Positions 7,119-14,343 of a stretch of DNA of 14,485 nucleotides are shown here, piece after piece; position 1 is the stretch's first letter; each line of letters starts with the position of its first letter. The DNA comes from CAZIRO01 sp964541595. GTDB taxonomy: Bacteria > Acidobacteriota > HRBIN11. The position numbers and the translations under genes were made by a program. Location of the stretch: positions 1 to 14,485 of the forward strand of contig CAZIRO010000059.1 of NCBI GenBank assembly GCA_964541595.1, written 5' to 3'. The notes under the pieces were generated by a model. The model was not told the origin of the DNA. It searched no databases and worked only from the letters and a program-made list of their open reading frames with translations.

Positions 7119-7287
7119 GAGATTGGGACAGGCAATGGGAGCGGGGATGCGCCGGATGAGTCGATGGCCCGGGCGACACCGGGTCTCGGGTCTCAGGTCC
7201 CAGGTGTCGGGTGTCAGCGCATCCTGGATGACGGGTTATCGCGGGGTCCATGGGGACACACCGGGTCCCGTTGCCTGTTCCGATTTC
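7119..7287 (+). repeat. Composite intergenic repeat, copy 2 (complete, with terminal inverted repeats)
   Basis: This 169-bp element has both ends. The left arm (7119-7140, contains GATTGGGACAGGCAATGGGA) and right arm (7266-7287, contains TCCCGTTGCCTGTTCCGATT) pair over 22 positions: 18 Watson-Crick pairs and four mismatches, every one a G.T wobble. Between them lie five heptamers at 7182-7216 (GGTCTCG, GGTCTCA, GGTCCCA, GGTGTCG, GGTGTCA) and the CATGGGGAC right module (7249-7257). It sits in the probable transcribed leader of the 7310 gene. A folded RNA or a single-strand DNA hairpin, as in REP-type elements, would explain the wobble-only differences; this is inference. Confidence 0.8.
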
Positions 7288-7309
7288 CGTCACTTCTGGA
7301 TGGTTGAAT

Positions 7310-7594
7310 ATGGTGCGCCGTCCGAAAAACGTATTGCACCGGCTGGCGCCGGATGCCCAGGTGGAACTGCGTGTGTATACGCACTGTCCCTTCTGTCAGC
7401 AGTATCTCGATCGGTTGTTGTGGCAGGGACCGGTGGCCGACCTGCGTGCCGGTCGCGCGGTCTTACAGTCACCGGTCCGCCTGGTCTGTTGCAATCAACC
7501 GGTCGTTCCGCAATATTTCAAAGTCACCTGGCAACAGCGTCTCGTTGCGGTGGGACCGGTGTCCATGATTTTATCGGACCTATCGAACGGATAG
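7310..7594 (+). CDS. Small CPFC-motif protein, unknown function
   Basis: This 94-residue protein has VELRVYTHCPFCQQYLDRLL near its start (Cys26, Cys29) and a Cys60-Cys61 pair. The strand-CPFC-helix opening resembles a glutaredoxin or thioredoxin fold, but the usual cis-proline and glycine motifs are not seen and the protein is short. A degenerate zinc ribbon is the alternative. The ATG at 7310 is preferred, with a weak GGATGG 6 nt upstream, because the longer start at 7250 lies inside repeat copy 2. A second Cys-rich small protein follows 21 nt later, so the two may be related in function. I do not recognise the family. Confidence 0.55.
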   Translation: MVRRPKNVLHRLAPDAQVELRVYTHCPFCQQYLDRLLWQGPVADLRAGRAVLQSPVRLVCCNQPVVPQYFKVTWQQRLVAVGPVSMILSDLSNG

Positions 7595-7598
7595 GTCC
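7576..7598 (+). other. Perfect 9-bp hairpin over a stop codon
   Basis: GGACCTATC (7576-7584), loop GAACG, GATAGGTCC (7590-7598). It covers the TAG stop of the CPFC gene and ends 17 nt before the next start codon. No T-tract follows. It could adjust expression of the downstream genes or protect the upstream message end. Confidence 0.5.
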
Positions 7599-7615
7599 TA
7601 TCATGAGAACCGCGC

Positions 7616-8029
7616 ATGGGCCGACGAATCGTTGCCTGTCCGAACTGTCATCGCCGCGTGTGGTTTGAGGACGATCGGTTGTTGAACACGCGGGTGCTCA
7701 TTCGGTGTCGACAGTGTACACTGGAATGGTGGGTCGATGTCCTGCCGGTCGCGTCTTCGGATCATTCGGGTGTCGTGGTGACTTCCGATCTGGAATTGGC
7801 CCATCAGCAGGCACGCAGACTGGCGCGCTTGCTGGTGAATGAACTGCTGTTGTATCATCAGGATATCGTTCGGCAGGCAACGACCCGTGCGGAAATCCTG
7901 GACGCGTTGCGCACGGATATTGAACTGGCCCGGCGGCATTACTTTTCGCGCATTGCCCCGGAACTCCGCAACGGCCCGGATTATTTCCAGCAGGCGTTGC
8001 AGGAGATCCTTCTTGCCGGTAAAGCGTGA
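7616..8029 (+). CDS. Zinc-ribbon protein with C-terminal helical domain
   Basis: This 137-residue protein has an N-terminal four-cysteine zinc ribbon, Cys8-x2-Cys11 and Cys31-x2-Cys34 (CPNC and CRQC), of the MJ0042 type. Residues about 60-137 are helical and charged (ARRLARLLVNELLLYHQDIV, IELARRHYFSRI, YFQQALQEILL). From memory this resembles a C-terminal domain found with zinc ribbons in several Gram-negative phyla; its role is unknown. The ATG at 7616 has only a weak GAGA 8 nt upstream. It lies 34 nt before the HEAT-repeat gene and is probably co-transcribed with it. Confidence 0.75.
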   Translation: MGRRIVACPNCHRRVWFEDDRLLNTRVLIRCRQCTLEWWVDVLPVASSDHSGVVVTSDLELAHQQARRLARLLVNELLLYHQDIVRQATTRAEILDALRTDIELARRHYFSRIAPELRNGPDYFQQALQEILLAGKA

Positions 8030-8063
8030 CCGTCCAATCCCGGTATATCGTGAGGGGTGCACT

Positions 8064-9035
8064 ATGGCCCAGGTTCCCGAACCACGTCCGTCTGGGTTCC
8101 CGGAAGACGCATTCGAGGAGGAGCCGCTCGTTCCCGAATCGTCCGATACGGAAGAGCGGCTGACCCCACCGAAGGTGATCATTCGCTTTTTTATCATCCC
8201 GATGTTGCTGGTCGCCGGTGTCATCGGTATCTACGCGTTTTTCGGCTGGTTACTGGGGACGGACAAATCTCCAGAAGACCTGTTGCGTGATCTGCGCAGT
8301 GCGTATCCGTCCACGCGTGAACACGCGTTGTACGATCTGACGTTCCTGCTGCAGACGAAACCGGAACTGCGGCGGGACGACCGGTTTCTGATGGTCCTCA
8401 TGGACCAGTATCGACATCGGGACGCGTTTCGACCGGAGATCCGGATCTATCTGGCCCTGGCACTCGGGTACCTCGGTCGCCCGGAGAGTCTGAAGGTACT
8501 GCGCGAGGGGTTACGCGATCCGGACACCCGGATGGTGTTCTATACCATCTGGGCGATCGGGAAGATCGGCGATCCCGCTGCCGGTGAATGGCTGGTGCCC
8601 TTCACGCGGCATGACGATCCGGGTATCCGGGAAATGGCCGTATATGCGATCGGCAATCTGCGGTATGCGCCGGCGAAACCGGCGCTGATCGAACGGCTTG
8701 CGGATTCGCACCCCTCGGTACGGATGAACGCGGTGCTCGCACTCGCCCGGCTCAAAGCGGCGGAAGCGCTGCCCGGTCTGCGCCAGCTGGCCGATCGGGC
8801 ATATCTGAACCGTCTCGGCAATTTGGACGAATCCCGTATCGAAGGGATCCTGTTGAATGTCCTGGCCGTCGCCGATGCGTATCGTGACGACCCCGAATTG
8901 CGTCGCCGAATTGAAGTCCTGGCCCAGCGGGATCCGAATTTAAAAGTCCGCAATGCTGCCCTGCAATGGCTTCGTGGCCGGCCGCCGGCACCATCGGAAT
9001 CGACGGAGTGGTCGCATGCGCGTCCTGCGCAATGA
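8064..9035 (+). CDS. Membrane-anchored HEAT-repeat protein
   Basis: This 323-residue protein has an acidic, proline-rich N-terminal tail (1-36), a single membrane helix (about 37-64, VIIRFFIIPMLLVAGVIGIY) and then a run of HEAT-like helical pairs to about residue 305 (for example ALALGYLGRPESLKVLREGL, AIGKIGDPAAGEWLVPF, AVYAIGNLRYAPAKPALIERL). Such repeats are protein-binding scaffolds. Most of the protein should lie outside the inner membrane if the acidic tail is cytoplasmic, but orientation is not certain. The start has GAGGGG about 7 nt upstream; the longer open frame from 7839 overlaps the zinc-ribbon gene and is not used. Its last 20 nt overlap hemE. Confidence 0.85.
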   Translation: MAQVPEPRPSGFPEDAFEEEPLVPESSDTEERLTPPKVIIRFFIIPMLLVAGVIGIYAFFGWLLGTDKSPEDLLRDLRSAYPSTREHALYDLTFLLQTKPELRRDDRFLMVLMDQYRHRDAFRPEIRIYLALALGYLGRPESLKVLREGLRDPDTRMVFYTIWAIGKIGDPAAGEWLVPFTRHDDPGIREMAVYAIGNLRYAPAKPALIERLADSHPSVRMNAVLALARLKAAEALPGLRQLADRAYLNRLGNLDESRIEGILLNVLAVADAYRDDPELRRRIEVLAQRDPNLKVRNAALQWLRGRPPAPSESTEWSHARPAQ

Positions 9036-10062
9036 CCGTCTTTTACGTGCGTGTCAGCGTATCCCCGCGGATGCCACACCGGTGTGGTTCATGCGTCAGG
9101 CCGGGCGGATATTTCCGGAATACCGGCAACTGCGCGAGCGGTATGGGTTTCGCGCACTGGTGGAAAATCCGGATCTGGCCACGGAGATCACCCTTCTGCC
9201 CGTACGGCGACTGGGTGTGGACGCGGCGATTCTGTTTGCCGATCTCGCCACGCCACTGACGGGAACGGGCATCCGGTTCTCCGTTCGGGACGGACGCGGT
9301 CTTGTGGTGGACACCCCGATCCGCATTGGCGGGACTTTTCCGGAATGGCGGGTGCCCGATCCGGAGGAGAGTGTCCCGTTTGTCCTGGAAACAGTCCGTC
9401 GATGTGTGACGGCACTGGACGTTCCCCTGATCGGTTTCGTCGCCGCACCGTTCACACTCGCAACATATCTGATCGAGGGCGGCAGCAGTCGGGATTATCA
9501 CCGTACGCGGGTATTTTTGTTTCGCTATCCGGAAACGTGGACGCGGCTCATGCGCTGGCTGGTGGCGGTGCTGACCGCATACGGTACGGCGTTGATCCGT
9601 GCCGGAATCGACGTGATCCAGGTGTTTGACAGCTGGGCCGGCGCTCTGGCTCCGGAAACGTATGTCCAGCATGTGCTGCCGCATACCCGACAGCTGATTC
9701 GTTCACTGCAGACGCGGGGCGTGCCGGTGATCTATTTCAGTACGGGAACCGCCGGAATGCTACCGTGCATCCGGGATCTCCATGCGGACGTGTACGGTAT
9801 CGACTGGCGGGTCGATATTGACCACGCGTGGTCCGTGCTCGGGCCGGATTGTGCGATTCAGGGCAATCTCGATCCCGCCGTGCTCTGTGCCCCGTGGCAT
9901 CAGATCCAGATGCAGGCCACGCGGATTCTGGACCGGATCGGCGGGCGCCCCGGACATATTTTCAACCTCGGCCACGGGGTACTGCCGGAAACACCGATCG
10001 GTCATCTGCAACAGCTTGTGGATTGGGTGCACACGTACACCCGGATGGCGAGCGGGGAATAG
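9016..10062 (+). CDS. hemE: Uroporphyrinogen decarboxylase
   Basis: This 348-residue protein is of normal family length. It catalyses removal of four carboxyl groups from uroporphyrinogen III to give coproporphyrinogen III in haem synthesis, in the cytoplasm. Family signatures are present: PVWFMRQAGRIFPEYR (Arg27, Arg31), FADLATP with catalytic Asp76, PFTLATYLIEGG, FDSWAG, YFSTGTAGM, QGNLDP and NLGHGVLPETP. Slight departures from the usual text are RIFPEYR for RYLPEYR and GFVAAP for GFxGAP. The ATG at 9016 has GGAG 7 nt upstream and overlaps the HEAT gene by 20 nt. Its stop is followed almost at once by the heptamers of repeat copy 3. Confidence 0.96.
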   Translation: MRVLRNDRLLRACQRIPADATPVWFMRQAGRIFPEYRQLRERYGFRALVENPDLATEITLLPVRRLGVDAAILFADLATPLTGTGIRFSVRDGRGLVVDTPIRIGGTFPEWRVPDPEESVPFVLETVRRCVTALDVPLIGFVAAPFTLATYLIEGGSSRDYHRTRVFLFRYPETWTRLMRWLVAVLTAYGTALIRAGIDVIQVFDSWAGALAPETYVQHVLPHTRQLIRSLQTRGVPVIYFSTGTAGMLPCIRDLHADVYGIDWRVDIDHAWSVLGPDCAIQGNLDPAVLCAPWHQIQMQATRILDRIGGRPGHIFNLGHGVLPETPIGHLQQLVDWVHTYTRMASGE

Positions 10063-10065
10063 ACG

Positions 10066-10178
10066 TGTCCCGGGTCTCAGGTCCCGGGTGTCAGGTGTCG
10101 GGGAATGACATGCATGGCGGAATCGATATACCGCTGCCGACATGGACCGTTCCGTGTCCCATGTCCTGTCCCGATTTC
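10066..10178 (+). repeat. Composite intergenic repeat, copy 3 (no left arm)
   Basis: Four good heptamers at 10073-10100 (GGTCTCA, GGTCCCG, GGTGTCA, GGTGTCG), with one degenerate unit at 10066, begin 3 nt after the hemE stop. The right module, CATGGACC (10141-10148) then TGTCCCATGTCCTGTCCC and GATTTC (10155-10178), matches copies 1 and 2. No left inverted arm is found, so this copy is truncated or one-ended. It fills most of the gap between hemE and nadB. Confidence 0.75.
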
Positions 10179-10208
10179 AGACATTGACGCGCAGCAACGG
10201 GGTCATCG

Positions 10209-11837
10209 ATGTGGATGGAAGAAGTCACCGTCGATTACGTGGTCGTGGGTGCCGGTGTCGCCGGTTTGCGGGCAGCCATCGCGCTGAGTCCGTACGGAAA
10301 AGTCTGGGTGCTCGCAAAAGACAGTCTGGCGGAGAGCAATACGCGCTATGCGCAGGGGGGTATCGCCGCCGCGTTGAGTGATGAGGATACGATCTTTTTT
10401 CACCTGCAGGACACACTCCAGGCAGGCGGGGGATTGTCCGACCCGGAGATGGCACGCATTCTTGTGGAAGAGGGTGTCACCCGTGTGGAGGAACTCATCC
10501 GCTGGGGTGCGGAGTTCGATCGCCGGGGCGGTCGTCTCGTGTTCACCCTGGAGGGTGCGCACTCCCGCCGGCGGGTTCTGCATGCCGGCGGCGACGCCAC
10601 GGGTCAGGAGATCGTCCGTACGCTGATGGCCCGCGCACGGGCCATCGAAACGATCGAATTTCAGGAACACGCATTTACCACCGATCTGCTGTACGATCCG
10701 CACGGTGCTTGCAGCGGTCTCATCGTGCTGATGGGAGCCCGACGGCCGACGTGGGTGATGATCCGGTGTAAGGGCGTGGTGCTCGCCACCGGTGGCAGCG
10801 GTCGCATGTATCGGTATACGACGAACCCCCCGTTTGCCACGGCGGATGGATTGGGACTGGCCTTTCGCCTGAATGTGACCATGCAGGATATGGAGTTCTT
10901 CCAGTTTCATCCGACAGCGCTTGCCGTTCCGAATGCACCCAACTTCCTGCTGACAGAAGCCCTGCGCGGGGAGGGGGCACACCTTGTGAACCATCAGGGG
11001 GAACGGTTCATGTTCCGGTACGATCCCAGGGGTGAACTCGCGCCGCGCGATGTCGTGGCACGCGCCATCTATCTGGAATGTCAGCATACGGGCCGACCGG
11101 TCTATCTCGATACATCGCCGCTCGGTGAAGCGTATGCCCGGGAGCGGTTTCCGCAGGTCAGTCGCATCTGTCACCTCTTCGGGTTTACGCTCGGGCGGGA
11201 TCGCATTCCGGTGACTCCGGCAGCACACTACTACATGGGCGGCGTCCGTACCGATGCGTGGGGATGCACCGCCATACCCCGCCTGTATGCCGCCGGAGAG
11301 GTCGCCTGTAACGGCGTCCACGGCGCGAATCGACTGGCGAGCAATTCCCTGCTGGACGGTCTTGTATTCGGCGCGCGTGCTGGACAGGCACTTGGGGAGT
11401 CCACGGTGACCATGCGGCAGTATCCGGAAGTCGTACTGCCGGCGACGTATACGCGTTCTCCGGAAGCCGTACATCTCGATCCTCCGCCGTTTACGGATCT
11501 CGCCTGGGCACATTGCGGTCTGGTGCGGCACAGCGACGGTCTGCAGACGGCGCTCACGCAACTGGCCGAATGGCTGAACGGATGGCCGCATCCAGTGATG
11601 TCGCGACGTGCTGTGGAAGCGCTGAATTGTATGGTCGCGCTGTGGATGCTGGCCGGGTTTGCCTGGCTGCGCCAGGAGAGTCGCGGCGCGCATTACCGAT
11701 CGGACTTTCCGGCCATGCGGAAAGAATGGGCGTATCACCAGTCCATGACCCCTGCAGAACTGGCCCGTCGACTGGCGTCCCGTATGCCCGTGCCGGATCG
11801 AGTATTGCAAACGCTGCCCCTTGATCGTGCACCATGA
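10209..11837 (+). CDS. nadB: L-aspartate oxidase
   Basis: This 542-residue flavoprotein oxidises L-aspartate to iminoaspartate, the first step of NAD synthesis from aspartate. The FAD-binding GAGVAGLRAA is at 14-23. Fumarate-reductase-family motifs follow: YAQGGIAAAL, HSRRRVLHAGGDATGQEI, FHPTAL, LTEALRGEGAHLV, PRDVVARAI, PAAHYYMGGV, and HGANRLASNSLLDGLVFG. The glutamine- or glutamate-bearing aspartate oxidase context and absence of a membrane partner fit NadB rather than SdhA/FrdA. The C-terminal helical domain is present. The start at 10209 has GGGG 7 nt upstream; the in-frame ATG at 10215 is an alternative. The end overlaps waaA by 4 nt (ATGA), so the two are translationally coupled. The long open frame antisense to it is a shadow. 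Confidence 0.95.
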   Translation: MWMEEVTVDYVVVGAGVAGLRAAIALSPYGKVWVLAKDSLAESNTRYAQGGIAAALSDEDTIFFHLQDTLQAGGGLSDPEMARILVEEGVTRVEELIRWGAEFDRRGGRLVFTLEGAHSRRRVLHAGGDATGQEIVRTLMARARAIETIEFQEHAFTTDLLYDPHGACSGLIVLMGARRPTWVMIRCKGVVLATGGSGRMYRYTTNPPFATADGLGLAFRLNVTMQDMEFFQFHPTALAVPNAPNFLLTEALRGEGAHLVNHQGERFMFRYDPRGELAPRDVVARAIYLECQHTGRPVYLDTSPLGEAYARERFPQVSRICHLFGFTLGRDRIPVTPAAHYYMGGVRTDAWGCTAIPRLYAAGEVACNGVHGANRLASNSLLDGLVFGARAGQALGESTVTMRQYPEVVLPATYTRSPEAVHLDPPPFTDLAWAHCGLVRHSDGLQTALTQLAEWLNGWPHPVMSRRAVEALNCMVALWMLAGFAWLRQESRGAHYRSDFPAMRKEWAYHQSMTPAELARRLASRMPVPDRVLQTLPLDRAP

Positions 11838-13120
11838 GGCGGTTGGCGCGCGTAGGGTACAATGCGGTCATCTGGGGTACGGCCCCGGTGCAGATCGGGT
11901 ATCTGGCGTGGGCCGTACGGCATCACATGCATCCCCTGGTCTATTTGCGTCAGCGCTGGGTCCCCCCGAAAGTGTGGACGGCAAACCCCACGCATCGTCG
12001 GCTGTGGGTCCACGCCGTTTCCGTGGGCGAGGTATTGACCGCGATTCCGCTGATCCACCGCCTGGAAACCCTGTGGCAGGGTTGTGCGGTCGTGCTGACC
12101 ACGGTTACCCCGACCGGGATGCATACGGCCCGTCGGTTGCTTCCGGCCGACCGTGTCGGATACCTGCCGCTGGATTTTCCACATGTGGTCGACCGCTGGC
12201 TGAACGCGATCCGCCCGCACGGGATCGTGACCCTGGAAACGGAACTGTGGCCGAACCTGTACTGGCGCGCGTTCTCTCGATCGATTCCTGTATGCATCGT
12301 CAATGCCCGGATTTCCAACCGTGCATGGTCCCGATACCGCCGGTTGCGATGGTTTTTCAAAGGACTCCTGCAACACATCCGTTTCATCGGTGCCCAGTCC
12401 GAATCGCAGGCCGCCCGCTGGATCGCACTGGGTGCACCGCCGGATCGCGTGCACGTCCTCGGAAATCTCAAGTTCGACGCCGTCATCGCACGTCTGCAGG
12501 ATGCCCGGCCGCCGGAATGGTTGCAACGGTGGCGTGCCAACCGCACCATGGTCGTATGGGGCAGCTGGGTGGCGGCCGAGTGGCCAGTGCTGCGGGAGGT
12601 GATCGCCCGCTGGGCAGGCCGGGTCCCGCACGTTTGCCATCTGGTGGCCCCACGCCNNNNNNNNNNCGAGGGCGGCCATCAGTGGATGACCGAATGGCGT
12701 GCGCGGGGACTCGCGGTCGAACGGCGTACGCACTCCCCGGAAACCACGCACACGATCGTTGTACTGGATACCATCGGTGAACTCGCCAGGTGTTATGCAG
12801 AGGCCGCACTCGCGATCGTCGGGGGGAGTTTCGTTCCGGGACTGGGGGGGCATAACCCGATCGAACCGGCGTGGTTCGGTGTGCCCGTGGTGATGGGACC
12901 GTATCATGCGGATTTTCGGGACGTGGTCGATATCTTTCGGGCGGCGGATGCCATCGTCATCACGTCTGCAGACGAACTCGATACCGTTCTGCAGCACTGG
13001 ACCGCCCGTCCGGAACCCTGGCAATCCCGTGGGACACGTGCCCGGGAGGTCGTACACCAAAACCGGGGCGTTCTGGAGCGTACGGTTCAGGCCCTGGCCG
13101 CCGTCCTGCGGGACAACTGA
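11834..13120 (+). CDS. waaA: 3-deoxy-D-manno-octulosonic acid (Kdo) transferase
   Basis: This 428-residue protein (counting the gap) transfers Kdo from CMP-Kdo to lipid A precursor at the inner membrane, building the LPS core. Motifs match the family: VHAVSVGEV with the catalytic Glu, TPTG, ETELWPNL, NARISNRAWSRY, GNLKFDA, and the donor-binding GSFVPGLGGHNPIEPAWFGVP and GPYHADF. An N-terminal hydrophobic segment gives membrane association. Ten Ns at 12657-12666 replace about four residues after HLVAPR, where the family usually has an HPER-like segment; the frame is kept across them. Its presence shows the host is a diderm with LPS. It ends 6 nt from the convergent archease gene. Confidence 0.94.
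   Translation: MRRLARVGYNAVIWGTAPVQIGYLAWAVRHHMHPLVYLRQRWVPPKVWTANPTHRRLWVHAVSVGEVLTAIPLIHRLETLWQGCAVVLTTVTPTGMHTARRLLPADRVGYLPLDFPHVVDRWLNAIRPHGIVTLETELWPNLYWRAFSRSIPVCIVNARISNRAWSRYRRLRWFFKGLLQHIRFIGAQSESQAARWIALGAPPDRVHVLGNLKFDAVIARLQDARPPEWLQRWRANRTMVVWGSWVAAEWPVLREVIARWAGRVPHVCHLVAPRXXXXEGGHQWMTEWRARGLAVERRTHSPETTHTIVVLDTIGELARCYAEAALAIVGGSFVPGLGGHNPIEPAWFGVPVVMGPYHADFRDVVDIFRAADAIVITSADELDTVLQHWTARPEPWQSRGTRAREVVHQNRGVLERTVQALAAVLRDN
12657..12666. other. Assembly gap (10 Ns) inside waaA
   Basis: Ten unknown bases interrupt waaA. The reading frame is open and family-like on both sides in the same frame, so the true gap length is probably 10 or differs by a multiple of three. Confidence 0.95.
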
Positions 13121-13126
13121 CCGGCT

Positions 13127-13549
13127 TCATACGTCGACCACGTATATCGCCCACCAGCGACCGTTCGCCTGCCAGACACGTAACCGATAGTACGTGACCG
13201 CTTTGATCTCGCGTTCTAACGGGTTCTCGGCCGGATCGTACTGTCCCCCGATCAGCTGTGCGTGCAACCGATGCGGCCGCAGTTCCAGAAACTCACGCGT
13301 CGGATAGACTTCGTGGTATGCACTCTGGAAGAATACGAGTTCACTCAAAAACGCTTTCAACAGCAGTTCAACGGCGTCGGCTTCCAGGGTGATCTCGCGT
13401 GTGCGCGGTTCCCGGATGGTGAATTGCCGACGCATGAGATCGTAGAGTCCGTCCGCGGCGGCCTGGAAGAGGTCTTCCAGTGTATCTCCCCAGGCCAGAA
13501 TGCCCATTTCGCCTTCGTGCTCGATCCATTCGAAATCCCGCTGTCCCAT
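13127..13549 (-). CDS. Archease-like protein
   Basis: This 140-residue protein matches archease in length and layout: FEWIEHEGEMGILAWG at the start, the EALLLKAFL-like segment DAVELLLKAFLSELVFF, the hallmark EIKAVTYYRLRV, and the terminal VVDV. Archease is known to activate the RNA ligase RtcB; no RtcB gene is in this window. Two hallmark sites differ: the usual HTAD near the N-terminus is HEGE (11-14), and the usual TYH after KAV is TYY. The ATG at 13549 has GGAAG 8 nt upstream and lies 14 nt after the phoU stop, so it is probably expressed with phoU. Confidence 0.85.
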   Translation of the reverse strand: MGQRDFEWIEHEGEMGILAWGDTLEDLFQAAADGLYDLMRRQFTIREPRTREITLEADAVELLLKAFLSELVFFQSAYHEVYPTREFLELRPHRLHAQLIGGQYDPAENPLEREIKAVTYYRLRVWQANGRWWAIYVVDV

Positions 13550-13563
13550 ACTGCCGCTTCCGG

Positions 13564-14247
13564 TTAACCCCGGCGCTCCTGGATGTGGTGCTTGATGCTC
13601 ACGCCCTCGACCATGAAGATCACTTCTTCCGCGATGTTCGTCGAGAGATCCCCCACACGTTCGAGATCGCGGCTGATAAGAATAAGACGCAGCGCCTGAT
13701 CGATGATCCTGGGGTTCGCCGTCATGTAGGTCAACAATTCACGGATGATCTGGTCCCGCAATTGGTCGACCGTATCGTCCATTTCGCAGATATGATGGGC
13801 TTCGGTCGCATTGCCGTGAATGAACGCCTCGATCGCACGGTCCAGCATCTGACATGCGATTTCCTGCATTCGTGGGATATCGATGAGCGGTTTTACAGGC
13901 GGGAACTGCAACAGATACTGAGCATGCCCGGCGATGTTGACGGCATGGTCACCGATGCGTTCGAGATCATTGTTGATCTTCAGGATACTCAGGATGGTCC
14001 GCAAGTCCCGGGCTTCCGGTTGATAAAGTGCCAGGATCTGAACACAACGTTCGTCGATCTCGATCTCCAGGAGGTTCACCTGATCTTCCGTTTTCAGGAC
14101 CTGTGCGAGCAACTCATGATCCTGGTCCTGTAGCCCGCGTACACTCTGTTCGACCATTTCGAGCACCAGGCGGGCCATATACAGCATTCGTTGTTGTAAA
14201 TCGTTCATGCGTTCTTCAAATGCCCGCAACACCATGGCTCCCCGCAT
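13564..14247 (-). CDS. phoU: Phosphate-signalling protein PhoU
   Basis: This 227-residue protein has two similar three-helix bundles, each with the PhoU metal-binding signature: NNDLERIGDHAVNIA in the first and SRDLERVGDLSTNIAEE in the second. PhoU links the PstSCAB phosphate transporter to the PhoR/PhoB system and represses uptake; no pst or pho kinase genes are in the window. The ATG at 14247 is given, but there is no clear ribosome site before it. The in-frame ATG at 14235 has GGGGAG only 2 nt upstream, so the exact start is uncertain. Repeat copy 4 lies upstream. Confidence 0.93.
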   Translation of the reverse strand: MRGAMVLRAFEERMNDLQQRMLYMARLVLEMVEQSVRGLQDQDHELLAQVLKTEDQVNLLEIEIDERCVQILALYQPEARDLRTILSILKINNDLERIGDHAVNIAGHAQYLLQFPPVKPLIDIPRMQEIACQMLDRAIEAFIHGNATEAHHICEMDDTVDQLRDQIIRELLTYMTANPRIIDQALRLILISRDLERVGDLSTNIAEEVIFMVEGVSIKHHIQERRG

Positions 14248-14343
14248 GCCCGGGTACGATACCGTTCCCGGGGCCGGCCTATTTCGGCGCCGTGACTCCG
14301 GTGACGAGCGACCGGCAGGCGCGTTTTCGTCACCGTTTCGGCA

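Noticed and set aside
7250..7309. Longer start for the CPFC protein
   Set aside because: The added residues are encoded by the right end of the composite repeat.
10203..11810. 535-codon open frame antisense to nadB
   Set aside because: It mirrors nadB codon structure, lacks any recognisable family or ribosome site, and nadB is certain.
11735..13060. Long open frame antisense to waaA
   Set aside because: It is a shadow of waaA in high G+C DNA with no recognisable motifs, and it runs through the Ns.
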